The notes: generated by a model not told the origin, from the letters alone. A stretch of 64,000 nt of DNA from Tepidibacter aestuarii (GCF_934924865.1 NZ_OW235315.1:2542001-2606000), one strand, 5' to 3'. Numbered from the stretch's first letter, positions 1 through 9,057 are shown. Translations and numbers: made by a program.

Positions 1-608
1 ATAGGCTTCATATTAGATAGATTTTTCTCTAACATCTGTATACTTTCCTCACTAGCATCAGGAAGAAGCTGAATTATAAATCCACCAGATGCTTTTACAG
101 AATAGTCCGTATCAACAAGTACTCCTAAAGCTATTGCAGATGGCTGCTGCTCTGAATATGCAAAATATGCAGTAAAGTCTTCTGCTATTTCTCCATTTAC
201 TAAAGGATACGAGCCTATATATGGCTTCTTAAGACCTAAATCCTTTATAACAGTTATAGTTCCTTGTGTTCCAACAGCAGCTCCAACATCAAGTTTACCA
301 GCATACTTAGGAGGAACGTCAGCAAAAGGATTTGATACATATCCCTTTACCATCCCTTTTGAATTACTAACTATAACTATATTGCCTAAAGGTCCATCTC
401 CTTTTATCTGAACTGTTAATTTATCATTTTCATTTTTCATCATAACACCCATCATAGATGTAGCAGTTAAAGTTCTTCCAAGTGCAGCACTTGCAACTGG
501 AGTTGTATTATGTATCTTTCTAGCAGTCTCTACCATATCAGTAGTATATGCAGCAAAAGCTCTTATGCTGTGATTTCCAGCACTCGCTCTAATTATGTAA
601 TTTTTCAT
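1..608 (-). CDS. hslO: Hsp33 redox-regulated chaperone (partial, C-terminus outside window)
   Basis: The reverse-strand frame opens with MKNYIIRASAGNHSIRAFAA at 608, behind the ribosome site GGAGGCAAAC, and stays open to the window edge (about 202 residues). It matches the Hsp33 N-terminal domain: ARKIHNTTPVASAALGRTL, MKNENDKLTVQIKGDGP, GVVGT-like AAVGTQGTITV and YFAYSEQQPSAIALGV. Hsp33 is a cytoplasmic holdase switched on by oxidative unfolding through a C-terminal four-Cys zinc site; that region lies beyond base 1 and cannot be checked. The gene is the last in a leftward run, separated from the methyltransferase upstream by a hairpin. Identity is confident; completeness is unknown. Confidence 0.93.
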   Translation of the reverse strand, partial: MKNYIIRASAGNHSIRAFAAYTTDMVETARKIHNTTPVASAALGRTLTATSMMGVMMKNENDKLTVQIKGDGPLGNIVIVSNSKGMVKGYVSNPFADVPPKYAGKLDVGAAVGTQGTITVIKDLGLKKPYIGSYPLVNGEIAEDFTAYFAYSEQQPSAIALGVLVDTDYSVKASGGFIIQLLPDASEESIQMLEKNLSNMKP

Positions 609-670
609 GTTTGCCTCCTTACGAATATTATCTATAATTAAAAATATTATAATTTACTTACATATTAAAA

Positions 671-704
671 TTCCCTGATATTTAAGTTTCGCTTTATCAG
701 GGAA
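671..704 (-). terminator. Hairpin terminator after the methyltransferase gene
   Basis: TTCCCTGATA at 671-680 pairs perfectly with TATCAGGGAA at 695-704. Read leftward the stem is followed by TTTTAAT, so it suits termination of the gene ending at 745 and separates it from hslO. Confidence 0.75.
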
Positions 705-744
705 AAAGTATATCATTTAAATAATAAGCAGTCAATTGTGTGTA

Positions 745-1485
745 TTATTTTTTACACACAAAAAATACTCTCTCGGTTTCTTCATCTGCATCTAAAAAAG
801 TAAAATCTCTATACACTTTAATATAATCAAATCCTGTATTTTGCAGCATATTTATTATTTCATCATTCTTATAAGCCCTTTGGTAATGGGTTTCTTCAAA
901 CTTTTGATAATATTCTCCATTTCGTGTAAAGAAAGCTAAGTCCATCTCTACCATATTACTCTCATCATCAAAATAATTCTCCCAAATATAGGTTATATCT
1001 TCTCTATTTTCACCAAAAGTATTGTTTCCAAGAATATTTGATAGTTTATTATATGAACTTATATCAAATATAAATACACCTTTTTTCTTAAGCAATCCAT
1101 ATACATTATCGAATATACTTTGTATGTCTTCATCTTCTAATATATAATTAAATCCATCGCATGCACATAGAACACAATCTAAATTATAAACTTCAAAATC
1201 TAGCTCAGTCATATCTTGATTTAAAAATACAACTTCTATACCTTCGTCTATACATTTTTCTCTTGCTACGCTAAGCATATCCTCAGATATATCAATTCCT
1301 AAAATGTCGTAATTTTTTTTAGCAAAAGGAATAGTTAAATTCCCCGTCCCACATGCAAGTTCTAGTATATTCTTTACCTGTACATCTTCTTTTTTTATTA
1401 TTTCTTCTACATAATCTACCCATTTATCATAGTCTACATTGTCCATTAAATTATCGTATATGAATGCGAAATCTTTATACTGCAT
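745..1485 (-). CDS. Class I SAM-dependent methyltransferase
   Basis: The 246-residue protein has a Rossmann methyltransferase core. Motif I is ILELACGTGNLTIPFAKK at about residues 40-57, the acidic residue ending strand 2 lies in ILGIDISEDML, and LDCVLCACDGFNYIL is the motif-IV region. The layout resembles the YqeM/Methyltransf_25 small-molecule or tRNA-type enzymes, but the substrate cannot be read from sequence. It follows a spore-protein gene by 9 bases on the same strand and is closed by a hairpin. Function beyond methyl transfer is unknown. Confidence 0.8.
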   Translation of the reverse strand: MQYKDFAFIYDNLMDNVDYDKWVDYVEEIIKKEDVQVKNILELACGTGNLTIPFAKKNYDILGIDISEDMLSVAREKCIDEGIEVVFLNQDMTELDFEVYNLDCVLCACDGFNYILEDEDIQSIFDNVYGLLKKKGVFIFDISSYNKLSNILGNNTFGENREDITYIWENYFDDESNMVEMDLAFFTRNGEYYQKFEETHYQRAYKNDEIINMLQNTGFDYIKVYRDFTFLDADEETERVFFVCKK

Positions 1486-1494
1486 AACCTTCTC

Positions 1495-1677
1495 CTATTT
1501 CTTTTTCTTATTTTTTTTCCTAGCTGTAAGCATTCCACCAATTCTTCCAGCTTCCTTTGCTGTAAGCCCTGCCCAGCCGTTTTCATTTATTTTATCCATA
1601 AGTCCTATTTCACTGGCAATTTCATATTTCATTATATCATTTTCTGTAACTATTTTCTTCTTTTTATTTTTTTCCAT
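1495..1677 (-). CDS. Alpha/beta-type small acid-soluble spore protein
   Basis: A 60-residue basic protein. I chose the ATG at 1677 because AAGGAGG lies just upstream; an upstream in-frame ATG at 1734 would place this ribosome site inside the gene. The core KYEIASEIGL contains the GPR protease recognition type (E-I/F-A-S-E), and GLTAKEAGRIGGMLTARKK matches the second conserved SASP block (normally GxLTAxxxGxVGGxMT). Such proteins coat and protect DNA in the spore core and are degraded on germination. The ends are unusually Lys-rich compared with the SASP at 31850. Probably expressed in the forespore. Confidence 0.85.
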   Translation of the reverse strand: MEKNKKKKIVTENDIMKYEIASEIGLMDKINENGWAGLTAKEAGRIGGMLTARKKNKKKK

Positions 1678-1826
1678 GATACAACCTCCTTTTTTCTTAT
1701 TTTTACCATGTTTGTTCAAAATATTCTTCGACATTTTTCTACTTTCTTCTCTTGATTTTTATTGTATACAGTGATACAATGTACTTCGTTGTGAAATAAT
1801 ATTATTTTCCCACTCCCCCTTTAGTA

Positions 1827-1863
1827 TAAAAAAGAGGTCAGCTAAATAGCTGACCTCTTTTTC
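1827..1863. terminator. Bidirectional hairpin terminator
   Basis: AAAAAAGAGGTCAGCTA pairs with TAGCTGACCTCTTTTTC around a short loop. It has A and T runs on both sides and lies between the SASP gene and the 3' end of the M20 peptidase gene. Confidence 0.8.
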
Positions 1864-1935
1864 GTTACAAGGAAATCATATAATTTTCAACTTGCAAATA
1901 ACATTAATTAATAAACTGAAATAACAACTATTTTT

Positions 1936-1998
1936 AGCAACAGAGCCCGTTAGGACTAGTTGGCGACATGAGCTATGCGATAGCATAAAGCGAATTTT
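1936..1998 (+). repeat. Dispersed structured repeat, family R1, copy 1
   Basis: This 63-base unit starts AGCAACAGAGCCCGTTAGGA and ends AGCATAAAGCGAATTTT. Close relatives lie at 41446-41509 (+) and 10992-11054 (-). The inner part can fold as TATGC-GATA-GCATA. This copy runs antisense to, and overlaps the stop codon of, the M20 peptidase gene, so it probably arrived at or was trimmed to the gene end. I do not recognise a named family. Confidence 0.65.
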
Positions 1999-3127
1999 AT
2001 TCTGATAAAGCACCTTTATACTTTAGTAATTCTACATATGTGTTTATACCATTTAAAAGTATCTTTTCATCAAAGTTAAATTTTATATGGTGAAGTCCAC
2101 TTATAAACTCTTTATCAATATTTCTAGCGCCTAACATAAAAAACAGACCTTTAACCTGTTGTTGGTAATAAGAGAAATCCTCAGATATCATTAATGGTTC
2201 AAGTATTTTTATATATTTATCATCAATAGCTTCTTTTAATTCATAGAATAGTTCTTCATCATTGTTAACAGCAGGATAATCATCCTTTATATTTATATTT
2301 ATACTACAATCAAAAGATTTTTCAAATCCACATGCTATATCAAAAACCCTTTGCTTTATTTTGTCATATACTTCTTGCTTAAATGCCCTTATAGTACCTT
2401 CAAGTTTCACACTCTCAGCTATTATATTTCTTCTACTTCCACCTTCTATTTTCCCAATGCTCAATACGCCTTCATCAAGAGGTCTTATATTCCTAGATAC
2501 TATACTCTGTATAGTGTTTATAAAATTTGAAGCTATCATTATTGAATCAATAGCATTTTGAGGCATGGCGCCATGGCCTCCTCTACCTACTATTTCAATA
2601 TCTATTTCACCTGTTTGTGCTAAAAAATGAGAAGGTTTAACACCTATAAAACCTTCATCTATTTCAGGATATATATGAAGTCCATATATTTCATCAACCT
2701 TATATTTATCTAAAACACCTTCTTTTATTAACGGTAGTGCCCCACCGGGAGATTCTTCTGCAGGTTGAAAAATAAAGATTATATTATCCAGTAATTTATC
2801 TTTATTAATGTTTAAATACTCTATAAAACCTAAAAGTATACTCATATGTCCATCATGGCCACAAAGATGTTTTATTTGCCCATCTATATTTAAAGCATCC
2901 ATATCTGCTCTAAAAGCTATATTTTTTTTAGCTTTTTTTCCTTTTATAATACCAACTACCGCTGTTTCTAAATATATTTCATATTCTATTCCTAGAATAT
3001 CTAAATAATCTTTTATATATTTAGATGTTTTATACTCCTTCATTCCTAATTCTCCTATTTTATTTAAGCTATTTCTGTGCTTATATACAATGTTATTTAG
3101 CACTCCAACATCTGCTCTTATGTTCAT
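1997..3127 (-). CDS. M20D-family amidohydrolase, candidate N-acetyl-diaminopimelate deacetylase
   Basis: A 376-residue metallo-aminoacylase. FRADMDAL, HLCGHDGHM (metal ligands near residues 88-94), FIFQPAEE and GGHGAMP are the M20D signatures shared by HipO, amidohydrolases and YkuR/DapL. It starts behind GAAAGGAGATAAAA and is divergent from asd-dapA-dapB-dapH. The DapH branch needs an N-acetyl-LL-diaminopimelate deacetylase and none lies in the operon, so this neighbour is a reasonable candidate; that is inference from position. Hippurate or other N-acyl amino acid hydrolysis is equally compatible with the motifs. Its stop codon lies inside a dispersed repeat. Confidence 0.8.
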   Translation of the reverse strand: MNIRADVGVLNNIVYKHRNSLNKIGELGMKEYKTSKYIKDYLDILGIEYEIYLETAVVGIIKGKKAKKNIAFRADMDALNIDGQIKHLCGHDGHMSILLGFIEYLNINKDKLLDNIIFIFQPAEESPGGALPLIKEGVLDKYKVDEIYGLHIYPEIDEGFIGVKPSHFLAQTGEIDIEIVGRGGHGAMPQNAIDSIMIASNFINTIQSIVSRNIRPLDEGVLSIGKIEGGSRRNIIAESVKLEGTIRAFKQEVYDKIKQRVFDIACGFEKSFDCSININIKDDYPAVNNDEELFYELKEAIDDKYIKILEPLMISEDFSYYQQQVKGLFFMLGARNIDKEFISGLHHIKFNFDEKILLNGINTYVELLKYKGALSE

Positions 3128-3274
3128 TTTTATCTCCTTTCAAAAAAGAATTATCACAACATTATATTTTGTTGAATATATTTATATTGAATGATACTAT
3201 ATATTAAAGTATTTGTTTTTTGTTTCATTATAAAATTTATAATATCATATATTTATGGTAAAGGGGGTTTATCT

Positions 3275-4273
3275 ATGAAAAAAGTAAACGTTGCGATAGT
3301 TGGAGCAACAGGAATGGTAGGAAGAACATTTTTAAAAATCTTAAAAGAAAGAAATTTTCCTATAGAGAACCTATATTTATTAGCGTCTAAGAAATCTGCT
3401 GGTGACGTTATTAATTTTAATGGAAAAGACTACATAATAGAAGAATTAACGGAAAATTCATTTGACAAGGATATAGATATCGCTTTATTCTCTGCCGGAG
3501 GAGAAATTAGTAAGAAATTTGCTCCAATAGCTAAAGAAAAAGGTGTTATAGTAGTAGACAATAGCAGTATGTGGAGAATGCATGCTGATGTGCCTTTAGT
3601 TGTTCCAGAGGTTAATCCAGAGGACGTAAAAAAACACAATGGTATAATAGCAAATCCAAACTGCTCTACTATTCAAGCAGTAGTACCTTTAAAAAATCTT
3701 CACGATAAGTTTGGTATAAAGAGAGTAGTATACTCAACATATCAAGCAGTTTCTGGTTCTGGTGTTAAAGGTATATCTGATTTAACAGAAGGTATAAAAG
3801 GAAATGAAAACAAATTATATCCTCACCCTATAGCTTACAATGCATTACCTCATATAGATGTATTTATGGATAATGGTTATACAAAAGAAGAGATGAAGAT
3901 GATAAATGAAACAAAAAAAATACTAAATGACCATACTATAAAAATAACAGCTACAACTGTAAGAATACCAGTAATGTATTCTCATAGTGAATCTGTTAAC
4001 GTTGAATTTGAAAAAGAGTTTGACCTTAAAGAAGTATTTGATGTTTTAAACGCTACAGATGGAGTTGTTGTTGTAGATGATCCTAAAAATAACGAATATC
4101 CTCTTGCATTAGATGCTGAAGGAAAAGACGAAGTATTCGTAGGTAGAATAAGAAGAGACTTCAGTTTAGATAATGGTATCAACATGTGGGTTGTTGCTGA
4201 CAATATAAGAAAAGGAGCTGCAACTAACACAGTTCAAATAGCTGAGCTTTTATTAAAATATAATTTAGTATAG
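3275..4273 (+). CDS. asd: Aspartate-semialdehyde dehydrogenase
   Basis: The 332-residue enzyme reduces aspartyl-phosphate to aspartate semialdehyde, the branch point to lysine/diaminopimelate and threonine/methionine. The NADP loop is [15 protein letters not shown] at residues 7-20 and the acylated Cys is Cys130 in [10 protein letters not shown]. The ATG at 3275 follows AAAGGGGG with good spacing; an upstream in-frame ATG at 3191 lacks a ribosome site. It is the first gene of a rightward asd-dapA-dapB-dapH run, 14 bases ahead of dapA, so it is probably cotranscribed. No lysine riboswitch is visible in the 147-base upstream gap. Confidence 0.96.
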   Translation: MKKVNVAIVGATGMVGRTFLKILKERNFPIENLYLLASKKSAGDVINFNGKDYIIEELTENSFDKDIDIALFSAGGEISKKFAPIAKEKGVIVVDNSSMWRMHADVPLVVPEVNPEDVKKHNGIIANPNCSTIQAVVPLKNLHDKFGIKRVVYSTYQAVSGSGVKGISDLTEGIKGNENKLYPHPIAYNALPHIDVFMDNGYTKEEMKMINETKKILNDHTIKITATTVRIPVMYSHSESVNVEFEKEFDLKEVFDVLNATDGVVVVDDPKNNEYPLALDAEGKDEVFVGRIRRDFSLDNGINMWVVADNIRKGAATNTVQIAELLLKYNLV

Positions 4274-4287
4274 AGAGGATGATTTTC

Positions 4288-5166
4288 ATGCTATTTAAAG
4301 GTTCTGGTGTTGCTTTGGTTACCCCATTTAAAAATGGAGGAATAGATTTTGAAAAATTAGCAGAAATTATAGAATACCATATTAAAGAAGGAACAGATGC
4401 ATTTATAGTATGTGGAACTACTGGTGAAGCATCTACAATGACAGATGAAGAGCAAATCGAAACTATAAAATTCGTGATAGATAAAACAAATAAAAGAATA
4501 CCAGTTATAGCAGGGACTGGTTCTAACAATACAGCCCATACTATACACCTTAGCCAAAAAGCTGAGGAATTAGGAGCTGATGGACTTTTAGTTATAACTC
4601 CTTATTACAATAAGTCTACTCAAAAAGGCCTTATTTCTCACTTCAATGCTGTAGCTGATGCTGTTAATATTCCTATAATTGTTTATAACGTTCCGGGAAG
4701 AACAGGCGTTAATATAAAACCTTCTACTCTAGCTCAAATAGCTACACACAAAAACATAGTAGCTGTTAAAGAAGCTAGCGGAGACATATCTCAAGTTGCT
4801 GAGATGGCAAGAGTTTGTCCTGATGGATTTGGAATATACTCTGGAAATGACGATATGATTCTACCTCTATTATCTCTTGGAGGATCTGGTGTTATATCTG
4901 TTGTTGCAAATATATGTCCAAAAGATACTCATGATTTAGTAGCTAAATACTTTGATGGAGATATCGAGGGTTCTAGAAAGCTTCAATTGGATATGAAAGC
5001 TTTAATAGATGCATTGTTTATAGAAGTAAATCCTATACCAGTTAAAACAGCTATGAATTTATTAGGATTTGACATGGGTGAACTTAGACTTCCACTGGTA
5101 GATATGGATGATTGTAATTTAAGCGTATTAAAGAAAGAATTAACAAACTACGGATTCAAATTATAG
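4288..5166 (+). CDS. dapA: 4-hydroxy-tetrahydrodipicolinate synthase
   Basis: The 292-residue (beta/alpha)8 aldolase condenses pyruvate with aspartate semialdehyde. The Schiff-base lysine is Lys161 in VAVKEASGD, Tyr133 lies in [10 protein letters not shown], and CGTTGEA (residues 42-48) is the carboxylate-binding loop. The ATG at 4288 is preferred because GAGAGGATG precedes it at good distance; an ATG at 4279 lies inside that ribosome site. It is separated from dapB by about 196 bases holding a structured repeat and a hairpin, so expression of dapA and dapB may be uncoupled. Confidence 0.96.
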   Translation: MLFKGSGVALVTPFKNGGIDFEKLAEIIEYHIKEGTDAFIVCGTTGEASTMTDEEQIETIKFVIDKTNKRIPVIAGTGSNNTAHTIHLSQKAEELGADGLLVITPYYNKSTQKGLISHFNAVADAVNIPIIVYNVPGRTGVNIKPSTLAQIATHKNIVAVKEASGDISQVAEMARVCPDGFGIYSGNDDMILPLLSLGGSGVISVVANICPKDTHDLVAKYFDGDIEGSRKLQLDMKALIDALFIEVNPIPVKTAMNLLGFDMGELRLPLVDMDDCNLSVLKKELTNYGFKL

Positions 5167-5175
5167 CACTTTATC

Positions 5176-5278
5176 CGAAAGCTAAAAGTTCTAAAACTCC
5201 ATCCTATTAAGGCTGGAGTTAAGAACTTAACAGCTTCTGGATTAGTTCAACTAAAAATTCAATCGGAGTAAAAACTCC
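5176..5278 (+). repeat. Dispersed structured repeat, family R2, dapA-dapB copy
   Basis: This block is clearly related to the reverse strand of 16020-16135 in prd copy 1. Shared words include GCTAAAAGTTC, GTTAAGAACTTAACAG, TGGATT and CTAAAAATTCAA. AAGTTC (5186-5191) pairs with GAACTT (5223-5228), and AACTCCA (5195-5201) with TGGAGTT (5214-5220). The inner stem has different bases but stays paired in the other copy. It lies in sense with the dap operon. Confidence 0.65.
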
Positions 5279-5301
5279 ATCTGAATTAAGTTCCACTTTA
5301 T

Positions 5302-5335
5302 AAAATCCTATACTGCATATGTAGTATAGGATTTT
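5302..5335 (+). terminator. Intra-operon hairpin between dapA and dapB
   Basis: AAAATCCTATACT pairs with AGTATAGGATTTT around GCATATGT, and the 3' arm ends in TTTTAAAT. It can act as a (partial) terminator or attenuator ahead of dapB, whose ribosome site AGGAGG follows 16 bases later. Confidence 0.6.
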
Positions 5336-5362
5336 AAATAGCTTTATTATAGGAGGTTTAAG

Positions 5363-6109
5363 ATGATTAAGGTTATAGTTAATGGATGCCTTGGCAAAAT
5401 GGGAAAGGTTTTGACAAATTCTATATATGATGATGAAGCTTTTGAACTTGTAGCAGGCGTTTCTAGAGAAATTGATGAAACTACTGAGTATAATGCATAC
5501 TCTAACATATTAGATGTTAACGAAAAAGCTGATGTAATAATAGACTTTTCTAATCCAACTACATTAAAAGATATGCTATATTATTCTAAAAAAACTAAAA
5601 CTCCGTTAGTTATAGCAACAACTGGGTATACTAATGAAGAGCTTAACATGATAAATGAGCACTCTAAAGAAGTTCCAGTATTTCATAGCTCCAATATGTC
5701 TCTTGGTATAAATCTACTTTTAAAGCTTGTTGAAATATCAGCTAAAGCTCTAAACAATTTCGATATAGAAATAATCGAAAAACACCATAACCGAAAAGTT
5801 GATGCACCTAGCGGTACTGCTTTGATGCTTGCAAATGAAATTCAAGCTGTTTTAGATAATGAATTTAACTTTGGTAGACATGGTAAAAATGCGAAAAGAA
5901 AAGAAAACGAAATAGGTATTCACGCAGTACGAGGCGGAACTATAGTTGGAGATCACAGCGTTATATTCGCAGGTAAGGATGAAATCGTAGAGCTCAATCA
6001 TACAGCTTTGTCAAAAGAAATATTTGCTCAAGGATCTCTTCAAGCCGCTAAATTTATTGTGAATAAAGAAAATGGATATTATAATATGAAAGACATAATA
6101 TCTTTGTAA
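5363..6109 (+). CDS. dapB: 4-hydroxy-tetrahydrodipicolinate reductase
   Basis: A 248-residue NAD(P)H-dependent enzyme that reduces the DapA product to tetrahydrodipicolinate. The nucleotide-binding stretch is IVNGCLGKMGKV (residues 5-16), and the substrate and catalytic block is IIEKHHNRKVDAPSGTAL, with the HH pair and the Lys of the DapB family. AGGAGG lies upstream of the ATG. It follows dapA after the R2 repeat and hairpin, and precedes dapH by 24 bases, consistent with the lysine/diaminopimelate operon. Length is normal for short bacterial DapB. Confidence 0.95.
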   Translation: MIKVIVNGCLGKMGKVLTNSIYDDEAFELVAGVSREIDETTEYNAYSNILDVNEKADVIIDFSNPTTLKDMLYYSKKTKTPLVIATTGYTNEELNMINEHSKEVPVFHSSNMSLGINLLLKLVEISAKALNNFDIEIIEKHHNRKVDAPSGTALMLANEIQAVLDNEFNFGRHGKNAKRKENEIGIHAVRGGTIVGDHSVIFAGKDEIVELNHTALSKEIFAQGSLQAAKFIVNKENGYYNMKDIISL

Positions 6110-6133
6110 TAAAATTCAGGAGGTAAATTACTA

Positions 6134-6841
6134 ATGATGAAATTAACAGACCCATATGAAATAGCAAAATTCATAAAAAACTCAACTAAAAAAACACCAG
6201 TTAAAGTATATTTAAATGGGACACTAAAGAATAAAGATTACGAGAATGTAAAAATATTTGGTAGTGATAGTAGTTATATTTTAATAGGAGATCATTTATC
6301 TGTTAAAAGTGTTTTAGACGACAACAAAGAAACTATCGAGGATTATCACTTAGAATTTGATAGAAGAAATTCAGCTATACCTACTTATAATTATTTGCAT
6401 GAAGATGCTAGAATCGAGCCAGGAGCTATTATAAGAGATATGGTTTCTATTGGCAAAAATGCAGTTATAATGATGGGTGCAGTTATCAATATAGGAGCTG
6501 AAATCGGAGAAGGCTCTATGATCGATATGAACGCCGTTATAGGGGCAAGAGGAACTGTAGGTAAGAATGTACATCTTGGAGCTGGCGCTGTCGTTGCTGG
6601 TGTGCTTGAGCCGCCTTCTGCTACACCTGTTATTTTAGAAGATGATGTTGTTGTAGGAGCAAATGCTGTAATATTAGAAGGTGTTATAGTTGGAAAAGGA
6701 GCTGTTGTTGCAGCAGGTGCTGTTGTAACTCAGAATGTACCCGAGGGTGCTGTTGTAGCTGGTTCTCCTGCTAAGGTGATAAAAATGAAAGATGAAAAAA
6801 CAAAAGAAAAAACTAAGATTATGGAAGATTTAAGAGGATAA
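6134..6841 (+). CDS. dapH: Tetrahydrodipicolinate N-acetyltransferase
   Basis: A 235-residue left-handed beta-helix acyltransferase. An N-terminal segment ([20 protein letters not shown]) typical of DapH precedes hexapeptide repeats at about residues 90-210, ending in [15 protein letters not shown]. It acetylates tetrahydrodipicolinate, so this organism uses the acetylase branch to meso-diaminopimelate. The aminotransferase is not in the window, and the deacetylase may be the divergent M20 gene. A ribosome site CAGGAGG precedes the first of two ATGs. It is the last gene of the operon and is closed by a hairpin. Confidence 0.93.
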   Translation: MMKLTDPYEIAKFIKNSTKKTPVKVYLNGTLKNKDYENVKIFGSDSSYILIGDHLSVKSVLDDNKETIEDYHLEFDRRNSAIPTYNYLHEDARIEPGAIIRDMVSIGKNAVIMMGAVINIGAEIGEGSMIDMNAVIGARGTVGKNVHLGAGAVVAGVLEPPSATPVILEDDVVVGANAVILEGVIVGKGAVVAAGAVVTQNVPEGAVVAGSPAKVIKMKDEKTKEKTKIMEDLRG

Positions 6842-6850
6842 CAAACTTTA

Positions 6851-6905
6851 AAATATGCCTATGAAAATACCGAATTCAATAGATATTTTCATAGGCATAT
6901 TTTTT
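6851..6905 (+). terminator. Terminator of the asd-dap operon
   Basis: AAATATGCCTATGAAAAT pairs with ATTTTCATAGGCATATTT and is followed by a T run, directly after dapH. Confidence 0.85.
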
Positions 6906-6927
6906 ATATGGTTAAATAAATATTCAT

Positions 6928-6960
6928 AAAAAAAGATGGCTAATTAGCCATCTTTTTTTA
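6928..6960 (-). terminator. Terminator overlapping the hpt stop codon
   Basis: AAAAAAAGATGGCTAATTAGCCATCTTTTTTTA is a near-perfect inverted repeat. The hpt stop codon (6958-6960) lies at its upstream edge; with the preceding hairpin it insulates convergent dapH and hpt. Confidence 0.8.
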
Positions 6961-7497
6961 TCTATCTTGATCTGTTACGTTGAATACATATGGAACATTT
7001 CTATAGTAATCTCCATAGTTTAGTCCATATCCAACTACAAATTTATCATCTATCTCAAATCCCACATAGTCAGGAACTAGATCTACTTTTCTTCTAACTG
7101 GTTTATCTAATAATACACAACATTTAACACTTGCAGGATTTTTTGTTTTTAAGTGATTCATAACAAAGCTCATAGTAAGAGCTGAATCTGTTATGTCATC
7201 AACTACTAAAACATCATATCCAGATATATCATCCTTTATATCTGCAACCATATCTATTTTTCCACTTGACTCTTCTGAATGTCCGTAACTAGATGTAGTC
7301 ATAAACCCTATTTTAACTGGAATATCTATCTTTCTAACAAGGTCAGCAGTGAATATGAAGCTCCCCTTTAAAAGAGATATAACAAATAATTTCTTATCTT
7401 TATAGTCCTCTGCTATTTCTTTTCCAAGTTCAGCAGTTCTTCTAGCTATATCTTCTTCAGAGCATAGCGTTTCCCATACTTTAGTTTCTATATTCAT
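6958..7497 (-). CDS. hpt: Hypoxanthine phosphoribosyltransferase
   Basis: The 179-residue purine salvage enzyme makes IMP (and GMP) from hypoxanthine (guanine) and PRPP. The PRPP-binding motif is YDVLVVDDITDSALTMSFV at about residues 94-112. FVISLLKGSFIFTADLVR is the conserved early loop and DYVGFEIDDKFVVGYGLNY the C-terminal base-binding part. The PRPP motif reads DDITDSALT where most family members have EDIIDTGLT, a mild variation. AGGAGG precedes the ATG. It lies 42 bases downstream of the cysteine desulfidase gene and may read from that unit or from its own promoter. Confidence 0.93.
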   Translation of the reverse strand: MNIETKVWETLCSEEDIARRTAELGKEIAEDYKDKKLFVISLLKGSFIFTADLVRKIDIPVKIGFMTTSSYGHSEESSGKIDMVADIKDDISGYDVLVVDDITDSALTMSFVMNHLKTKNPASVKCCVLLDKPVRRKVDLVPDYVGFEIDDKFVVGYGLNYGDYYRNVPYVFNVTDQDR

Positions 7498-7539
7498 TTA
7501 TAATAAACCTCCTAGAGTACTTGTATTTTAAACTCTATT

Positions 7540-8859
7540 TTAATTAAAAAGTAGATTTTTGTCAACAATACTTTGGTTGTTATTCATACCGTCCATAACT
7601 TTTATTATAACCTCATCTGTCATTGTCATTCCTTGAGCACTAACTTTTCCTAAGTTTCTTATACTTTCTTCAACTTTGTTTCCTACTATTCCGTTAAGAG
7701 CTGGTACTATACAGTTGTATTTTGCTATTACAGCACTTTGAATAGCAGCAGATGCAGCAGATGCAAGCTTTAGCGCACATCCAGCTTTTGCGCCATCACA
7801 TATCATACCACTTAAGTTTGCAATCATATTTTCAATTGATCCATTTATTTGATCATAAGTTCCGCCCATTAGCCAAGTTATAGCTGCTGCTGAACCTGTA
7901 GATGCTGCTACTCCACATCCACAAACCGCAGATAACCTGCCTGTATAATTCTTTATATAACCTGTAACTAAATGACTTATAGCTAATGCTTTTGATAATT
8001 TTTCTTTTGTCTGAGGATACATTTCATTGTAAGCAGCTATTGGAAGTATAGCTGTAAGTCCATGATTTCCACTTCCATTAGAACTCATAACAGGCTTATT
8101 AATTCCACTCATTCTAGCATCAGAAGCTGCTGCTGTTAACATCATCGCTCTATTCATAAGATCATCTGAAAGCATTTTATCATCCATAGCTTTTTTGATT
8201 CCATATCCTACACCAATACCTATCTTATCTTCTATAGCAACATTTGCCATATCCATATTCATATCGATTCCTTCTAATAAAAAGTCTAAATCAGATTCAT
8301 CCATTTTTTCTATTTCTTGAATTAATTCTTTGATTGTAAGTTTAACTGCTGGACTGTCAACGTGTGTATATTCTACGTCTAAGCTTATTTCTCCATTTAA
8401 TATTACAGAATCATTCTTTTGAATATGAACGAAGTTATCATGCTTAGTCATTATTATAATTTTTGATGTATTCTCTTTTCCTTTTAAGTTAACTTCTATG
8501 TAAACCTTTTCCGAAGTTTCTATAGGAGATATTTTAACCATATTTTGATCCATAAATTTTTCTGATATAGCAACTTCTTCTTCTCCTAATTTTTCTAATA
8601 CTCTAAGGCCAAGTTCAGACTCTCCTCCATTAAGCCCCATAGAAGCTGCTATTTTAAGACCTAATCTTGTTGTTCCAGGTATTCCAACACACATACCATT
8701 CTTATATACGTTAGGGCTTACATATATATTGCATTCAACTATTTCTTCTCCTAATAATTCCTTAGCTTTTGCACAAGCTAATGCTACTGCAACTGGCTCT
8801 GTACATCCTAAAGCTGGCTTTACTTCTGCTTTTAACATATCTAAAAGTATTTTTTGCAT
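7540..8859 (-). CDS. cdsB: L-cysteine desulfidase, iron-sulfur (CyuA/YhaM/CdsB family)
   Basis: A 439-residue protein of the UPF0597/serine-dehydratase-alpha family that splits cysteine into pyruvate, ammonia and sulfide. The conserved Cys19 in KPALGCTEP, the CGCG pair in SAVCGCGVAA and the two Cys of ICDGAKAGC are the expected [4Fe-4S] ligands. SSNGSGNHGL is the conserved substrate loop. A canonical sigma-54 promoter lies 39 bases upstream and the adjacent gene is a sigma-54 activator, the same arrangement as cdsR-cdsB of C. difficile. Symbol assigned by family and context. Confidence 0.88.
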   Translation of the reverse strand: MQKILLDMLKAEVKPALGCTEPVAVALACAKAKELLGEEIVECNIYVSPNVYKNGMCVGIPGTTRLGLKIAASMGLNGGESELGLRVLEKLGEEEVAISEKFMDQNMVKISPIETSEKVYIEVNLKGKENTSKIIIMTKHDNFVHIQKNDSVILNGEISLDVEYTHVDSPAVKLTIKELIQEIEKMDESDLDFLLEGIDMNMDMANVAIEDKIGIGVGYGIKKAMDDKMLSDDLMNRAMMLTAAASDARMSGINKPVMSSNGSGNHGLTAILPIAAYNEMYPQTKEKLSKALAISHLVTGYIKNYTGRLSAVCGCGVAASTGSAAAITWLMGGTYDQINGSIENMIANLSGMICDGAKAGCALKLASAASAAIQSAVIAKYNCIVPALNGIVGNKVEESIRNLGKVSAQGMTMTDEVIIKVMDGMNNNQSIVDKNLLFN

Positions 8860-8897
8860 TTTAAAACCCCCAATTCAATTTTTATACATTTATATTT

Positions 8898-8914
8898 AGC
8901 ACAAAGTGTGCCAA
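8898..8914 (-). promoter_or_regulatory. Sigma-54 (-24/-12) promoter of cdsB
   Basis: Reverse strand TTGGCACACTTTGTGCT has GG and GC 12 bases apart, the sigma-54 spacing. It lies 39 bases before the cdsB start. Activator sites in the 90 bases upstream could not be recognised with confidence. Confidence 0.85.
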
Positions 8915-9001
8915 CTTTTCTGTACCAGTCTTTTCAACACTTGTAGTTTATTATGTATTTATTCTATATGTTATATATGACATTCTGTATCTTTTTGAAA
9001 T

Positions 9002-9050
9002 AAAATAATCTCAAATCGAGATTTTTGTCTCAATTTGAGATTATTTTATA
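9002..9050 (-). terminator. Terminator of the activator gene
   Basis: AAAATAATCTCAAATCGAGA pairs with a 3' arm of matching sequence (one G-T pair) around TTTTTGT. A- and T-rich flanks allow termination both ways; it sits between cdsR (ends 9058) and the cdsB promoter. Confidence 0.85.
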
Positions 9051-9057
9051 ATAAAGA

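Noticed and set aside
3128..3274. Lysine riboswitch ahead of asd
   Set aside because: The gap is only 147 bases and none of the L-box core motifs is visible.
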